DNA from: Hormoscilla sp. GUM202
GTDB lineage: Bacteria > Cyanobacteriota > Cyanobacteriia > Cyanobacteriales > Desertifilaceae
Length of the DNA: 64,000 nt
Assembly: GCA_005518205.2 (NCBI GenBank)
Contig: RFFC02000022.1
Coordinates: 62,001 to 126,000, forward strand
Direction of reading: 5' to 3'
Shown: piece by piece, positions 60,516 to 64,000 of the stretch
How the letters are laid out: each line of letters starts with the position of its first letter
Numbering within the stretch: the stretch's first letter is position 1
The notes under the pieces: model-generated
The model's input: only the letters and a program-made list of their open reading frames with translations
What the model was told of the DNA's origin: nothing
Database searches by the model: none
Position numbers and translations under genes: made by a program

Positions 60516-60700
60516 ATCAGAGTCTCCCACAAATTAGATGGATCTGCAATAAGTTGAACGGTAGTGCTTCGCGATCGCCGGTCGCTGCTACCCCGATCTC
60601 TTTATCCTTTATTCTACTATTGTACCATATGATTCTACTGTTCTTTCGTGGCGGAATTTATTCCTTCCCGCAGGTGGTGGACTTTAGCCCTTCTCGAGCT

Positions 60701-60742
60701 TAACACAGAGTGCGAATAAAATCAAACAAATGGTGAGCCATC
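60701..60742. repeat. duplicated 3' end of coaBC
   Basis: These 42 bp equal 61497-61538 with one mismatch; the latter is the last 14 codons or so of coaBC. The PIN/antitoxin pair lies between the two copies. Confidence 0.85.
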
Positions 60743-60754
60743 CATTCTCAAGAC

Positions 60755-61204
60755 TCATCTTGCCAGAACCTCTGACAAAATAACTACCTCAATCCCTGCA
60801 AGAGACTTCAACTGCCGATCGTTGGTTAAAAATGTCTCGCATCCAGTTAAACCTGCGGTTCCTCCGTGAATTGCATCGGGTAATTTCAGCTTCGTCTGCC
60901 GCGATCGCAATCTTGCCGCTTCAACCAAGATATCGCGACTGATGGGGACAACCTCCAGCACTGCTGAACTCTGAACCGCCTCTCGATAAGCAGCTTCAAC
61001 TTCTAGATTATTCTCCATCAAAGGTTGAACCAGAACCTCTGCCAAGGTTAACTCGCTGGTAATAGCGACGAGAGTACCGCCATCGAAACTATCAAATAAC
61101 TCCGTTAATTCCTCGGACAGGTCTGGATATCCTTCCACTGCGTAAATAAAAATATTCGCATCCAAATAGACTCGCCGACCCCGAATTGCATTTACAATGA
61201 CCAT
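60755..61204 (-). CDS. PIN-domain toxin
   Basis: A 149-aa PIN protein: RRVYLDANIFIYAVEGYPDL with the first Asp, AITSELTLAEVLVQPLMENN with the Glu, LPDAIHGGTAGLTGCETFLT with the third and TNDRQLKSLAG with the last acidic residue. All four catalytic positions are present; the usual DAIHAATA is DAIHGGTA here. The gene overlaps the antitoxin by 13 nt. Confidence 0.85.
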   Translation of the reverse strand: MVIVNAIRGRRVYLDANIFIYAVEGYPDLSEELTELFDSFDGGTLVAITSELTLAEVLVQPLMENNLEVEAAYREAVQSSAVLEVVPISRDILVEAARLRSRQTKLKLPDAIHGGTAGLTGCETFLTNDRQLKSLAGIEVVILSEVLAR

Positions 61205-61449
61205 TTATCCCGTTCTTTACGAATAAACTCATCAGCTTCTTGAGGCGTCTTAAAACATCCTTTACCCGTTCCTATTATCGCCCTTAAAGATTTTGGCTTC
61301 GCCACTACCCTATCTTCTCTCACATGGGATTGTTCTTGGTAAATTCTTGGTTTGGCTTTCTCAGCAATATATGCTATCAACTCCAACTGCTCCTCAATAC
61401 TCAAACTATCTACTTGTTTGATAATATTCTGAAAAATATCCCGTGTCAT
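61192..61449 (-). CDS. antitoxin of the PIN pair
   Basis: An 85-aa protein, MTRDIFQNIIKQVDSLSIEE, QLELIAYIAEKAKPRIYQEQ, ending PQEADEFIRKERDKW. The N-terminal helix pattern and the C-terminal EADEFIRxERDxW are typical of cyanobacterial antitoxins that precede PIN genes. Intact; overlaps the toxin start. Confidence 0.8.
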   Translation of the reverse strand: MTRDIFQNIIKQVDSLSIEEQLELIAYIAEKAKPRIYQEQSHVREDRVVAKPKSLRAIIGTGKGCFKTPQEADEFIRKERDKWSL

Positions 61450-61495
61450 CTTTTACCCCTCCCTAATTTATCTTCTACTCTCGCCCTGCTTGATG

Positions 61496-62692
61496 CTAAC
61501 ACAGAGTGTGAATAAAATCAAACAAATGGTGAGCCATCTCCAACTTACTACTTGCTGGGATTTCCTGCTGGCGTCCTGTCCCATCTAAAAATACAGCCTG
61601 ATTTGTATCGCTGGCAAACCCCGCATTGGGAAGATCGATCGGGTTGGCCGCGATCGCATCCAACTTTTTCCGTTGCAACTTCTCCCAAGCAGGCTTAACA
61701 ATATCCCCAGTTTGGGCCGCAAAGCCAATTAACCGTTGATGGGGTTGCTTCATGGTAGCCAACTCTGCGATTATATCGGGTACTGGTTCTAATTCTAAAG
61801 CCGCAGGCAGTAACTTTTTCGGTAACTTTTCTGAAGTATAGGTAACAGGCTTGACATCTGCCACTGCTGCTGCCATAATTGTGATATCGGCTTCCGGAAA
61901 GCAATGCAGCAGGTGCGATCGCATTTCCGCAGCACTGACAACCGAGATAGTTTTCATCTCCAGTGCTGGTAAAGAGGATAAACCCGCATGTACCAGGGTT
62001 ACCGTAGCCCCTCGGTGAACTGCTGCCCGCGCCAAAGCCAATCCCATCTTACCAGTAGCAGGATTGCCAATAAAGCGCACCGGATCGATATGTTCCCGTG
62101 TGCCCCCCGCACTAATTAACACCCGCTTGCCTGCTAAATCTCGTTTTCCCTTAGTATGTAAGAGAGAATAGATATGAGTAATAAGATCCGCAGGTTCCGC
62201 CATCCGTCCAGCACCCACCCGATCGCACGCCAGGATCCCAGTTCCCATTCCGGCACTATGATAGCGGTTATCCCGAAGCAACTCTTGCCAATTTCGCTGC
62301 ACCGCCTGCTGGGACCACATATCCGTATTCATTGCTGGTGCCAATAAGATGGGACAAGTAGAAGCTAGCACCGTATTGGTCAGCAAATTATCCGCCAAAC
62401 CATAGGTTAACTTTGCTAGCGTATTTGCTGTTAACGGCGCGATCAGAAACAGCTGCGCCCATTCGGCCAACTCAATATGTAGCGGACGCCCGTGGAGGGG
62501 TTGCCAGAAATCAGCATCAGTGTAAGCCTGATGGCGACCTATTGTAGCTACAGTCAGGGGCGTAATAAATTCCTGGGCTTTTGGGGTCATAATTGCCCGC
62601 ACTGGAACGCCAGCTTTTGCCAGGGTTGAGAGTATCTCACAGACCTTGTAAGCCGCAATCCCGCCAGTGATGCCAACCAGAACCCGTTCCAT
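61496..62692 (-). CDS. coaBC: bifunctional phosphopantothenoylcysteine decarboxylase / phosphopantothenate-cysteine ligase
   Basis: Two steps of coenzyme A synthesis. From the ATG at 62692 the protein is 398 aa: MERVLVGITGGIAAYKVCEI (FMN-binding CoaC domain), the active-site His in LHIELAEWAQ, LLAPAMNTDMW, and the flexible-flap Cys in GILACDRVGAGRM; then the CoaB domain with RVLISAGGTREHIDPVRFIG, AAAVADVKP and SEKLPKKL. The 3' end is duplicated at 60701. It starts 5 nt after the DUF2555 gene, so they are an operon. An upstream in-frame start at 62791 would overlap that gene. Confidence 0.94.
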   Translation of the reverse strand: MERVLVGITGGIAAYKVCEILSTLAKAGVPVRAIMTPKAQEFITPLTVATIGRHQAYTDADFWQPLHGRPLHIELAEWAQLFLIAPLTANTLAKLTYGLADNLLTNTVLASTCPILLAPAMNTDMWSQQAVQRNWQELLRDNRYHSAGMGTGILACDRVGAGRMAEPADLITHIYSLLHTKGKRDLAGKRVLISAGGTREHIDPVRFIGNPATGKMGLALARAAVHRGATVTLVHAGLSSLPALEMKTISVVSAAEMRSHLLHCFPEADITIMAAAVADVKPVTYTSEKLPKKLLPAALELEPVPDIIAELATMKQPHQRLIGFAAQTGDIVKPAWEKLQRKKLDAIAANPIDLPNAGFASDTNQAVFLDGTGRQQEIPASSKLEMAHHLFDFIHTLC

Positions 62693-62697
62693 GTTCC

Positions 62698-62925
62698 TTA
62701 TGCTTCGTCGTAAGCTTCCAAGTCTAGCAATTCGATGTAGGGTTCTACCAACTCCGCACGCTGAAAGGCGATCGCCCGTAGCAGATGCCAATCATGCAAC
62801 CCTTCAAACACATTACTATACTCATCGCGATCCAGACGTGCGGCCAGTTCCGCCACTTCCGCCCCAGTCATTGTAGAAATCTCCTGCACCGTGCCGGAAA
62901 AGTCGGAAATGCTTAAAGTTACCAT
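62698..62925 (-). CDS. DUF2555 protein
   Basis: A 75-aa cyanobacteria-specific protein, MVTLSISDFSGTVQEISTMT to EYSNVFEGLHDWHLLRAIAF and QRAELVEPYIELLDLEAYDE. DUF2555 has no assigned function. It starts at 62925 (62934 would add three residues) and is directly upstream of coaBC, which suggests co-expression. Confidence 0.85.
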   Translation of the reverse strand: MVTLSISDFSGTVQEISTMTGAEVAELAARLDRDEYSNVFEGLHDWHLLRAIAFQRAELVEPYIELLDLEAYDEA

Positions 62926-63002
62926 TACTCCCACCCCTTTTCAGTTCTTGCAGCGGCCCAATTACCTATAGTACTGCATTTTCCTCATGGGCAGCAATTT
63001 TT

Positions 63003-63653
63003 CTAAAGTTCTTCTGCAAGCACTTGCTGATAAATTTGTGGCAGATAGGGCGTCATCGAGTTACTCTCAATGCCGTAGCCTAAACTCGTCCAAGTCCCCG
63101 ACAGCAACCGGAACACATAATCCCACTCTCCTTGCCGGAGCAATTGAGGAATATCCGCTCCCCAAGCATAATAGTCACTCAGCCACTCATGCATCACGGC
63201 ATCCTGATATTGCGGCTCAAAACTATAAGATTCCCAAAGCAGAAACCTCCAGGGCCTCGGGTGATAAATTCGCGCCTTTTCTATCCAAGTCGTAGTCAGA
63301 AACTGATAGCGACCCGCCGCCGTAGTGCAATTTACCCGATTTGGTCCCGTCACAATAGTCACGCATTTATCCGGATGGCTGCTCAGGTCTTCCGCCTGTT
63401 CGCCACCATACAAAACCCCATAGGGTTGAGGATAGTTCGATTCGCTGGCGGAGATAGTTCGCATCAAAGCCCGAATATAGGGGTCGCCTCCTTTCATGAC
63501 CAGGGGCTTTCTGGCACCACGTAGAACTTGCGTGGTGCCTGGGATCTCCCCTATTGGACTCCAAAAGTCCCGCCATGCAGGGTAAAACAATATCAACATC
63601 AACCCGATCTCCAGAATACCACTGGCCAGAAAAAATTTTTTTCCCTCTGTCAT
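63003..63653 (-). CDS. membrane-anchored lysozyme-like protein (GH104-like)
   Basis: A 216-aa protein with an N-terminal signal-anchor (about 8-28, FLASGILEIGLMLILFYPAW) and a muramidase domain: YIRALMRTISASESNYPQPY with the likely catalytic Glu (E71), YGVLYGGEQAEDLSSHPDKC, NCTTAAGRYQFLTTTW. This is the pattern of GH104/phage-lysozyme-like enzymes encoded on many cyanobacterial chromosomes. It would act on peptidoglycan outside the plasma membrane. It overlaps the next gene upstream by 4 nt. Confidence 0.8.
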   Translation of the reverse strand: MTEGKKFFLASGILEIGLMLILFYPAWRDFWSPIGEIPGTTQVLRGARKPLVMKGGDPYIRALMRTISASESNYPQPYGVLYGGEQAEDLSSHPDKCVTIVTGPNRVNCTTAAGRYQFLTTTWIEKARIYHPRPWRFLLWESYSFEPQYQDAVMHEWLSDYYAWGADIPQLLRQGEWDYVFRLLSGTWTSLGYGIESNSMTPYLPQIYQQVLAEEL

Positions 63654-64000
63654 ACCACACTGGTAAATAACTGCTCAAACGTCTGACTTGGCGCTTGGGC
63701 CTTCGTCACTATTTCTACTATTTTATTGCGGGCAGCGGGTTGATATAGCGCCTCCACGCACACCTGTGCCACTTGGCGCCGATAAATTCTGCCATCAAAC
63801 AGGGTATCCGCCCCTGACATGACAATTGGCTCATTGTTGTCTGCATTTGTTAGGCCACCTGGTCGGACGATCGTGTAAGTCAAACCACTTTTGCAGATAT
63901 ATTGCTCTGCTTGCTTTTTCCACCACAGAATCAACCAAAACAAGTTTAGTGGATGGAATAGTTGGGAAACGCACAGAGAAGATACAATCGCAAAATGCTC
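63650..64000 (-). CDS. NmrA-like / atypical SDR reductase, C-terminal part (runs off the window)
   Basis: The minus-strand frame is open to the window edge: EHFAIVSSLCVSQLFHPLNL, WKKQAEQYICKSGLTYTIVR, PGGLTNADNNEPIVMSGADT. This is the second half of an atypical SDR NAD(P)-binding protein of the NmrA/Ycf39 kind; the Rossmann N-terminus is outside. The start near 63943 suggested by an in-frame TTG is not real. It overlaps the lysozyme gene by 4 nt, so the two are in one operon. Confidence 0.8.
   Translation of the reverse strand, partial: EHFAIVSSLCVSQLFHPLNLFWLILWWKKQAEQYICKSGLTYTIVRPGGLTNADNNEPIVMSGADTLFDGRIYRRQVAQVCVEALYQPAARNKIVEIVTKAQAPSQTFEQLFTSVV

Overview
The window is cyanobacterial chromosome. 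GCGATCGC (HIP1-type) octamers are scattered throughout, the ribosomal block has the cyanobacterial order (no rpmD or rpsN; secY-adk-infA-rpmJ; rpoA-rplQ-truA-rplM-rpsI-rpmE-prfA), and single genes such as a DUF2555 protein, grxC-gshB and Uma2 nucleases fit. The load of insertion sequences, toxin-antitoxin (TA) modules and dispersed palindromic repeats suggests a large filamentous (Oscillatoriales-like) genome. The genus cannot be read from the sequence with confidence.

Layout. 1-1.5 kb: a complete IS982-family element with an 8-bp target duplication. 1.9-9 kb, mostly minus strand: gshB and grxC (glutathione), a Uma2 nuclease, a FitAB-type TA pair with a broken antitoxin, hflX and a slipin, separated by repeat-rich spacers. 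9-28.1 kb: an acidic membrane-anchored protein, then prfA back to rplC, one long minus-strand block of translation, secretion and transcription genes. Three of these genes carry in-frame low-complexity or tandem duplications (rpoA, rpsQ, rpmC).

28-41 kb is accessory DNA: HicAB relics, several PIN/DUF3368/DUF5615 toxin modules, a frameshifted secreted repeat protein, an apparently ORF-less group II intron, a DMT transporter and amidotransferase fragment lying between two ~360-bp direct repeats, and a broken fibronectin-III protein. 41.4-42.6 kb is a cyclic-nucleotide-binding/EAL phosphodiesterase. 42.6-47.7 kb is a nest of transposons: a 100-bp MITE inside an ISKra4 element inside an IS1-family relic, and an IS630 element inside an IS5 element that abuts an ankyrin gene. 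The MITE ends match the IS630 ends. A second copy of the MITE has cut a PIN toxin gene at 32.8 kb.

49-54.3 kb returns to housekeeping genes: a YqiA-like hydrolase fused to an ECF sigma remnant, sucCD, an alpha/beta hydrolase and a class I aminotransferase. 54.3-61.5 kb is accessory: broken TA pair, PD-(D/E)XK-like protein, IS66-like transposase, a 758-aa solitary DGQHR-domain protein, and a PIN TA module flanked by copies of the 3' end of coaBC. 61.5-64 kb: coaBC, DUF2555, a GH104-like muramidase and the end of an NmrA-like reductase gene that runs off the window.

Most notable: (i) recurrent Glu-to-stop changes in otherwise open small genes, mostly TA genes; (ii) MITE/IS insertions whose removal, keeping one TA, exactly restores the host reading frame; (iii) an orphan DGQHR protein; (iv) an ORF-less group II intron; (v) tandem repeats with 21-22 bp periods or multiples of 21, in and out of genes. 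I did not find a complete, clearly new defence or biosynthetic system. The DGQHR gene is the best single candidate.
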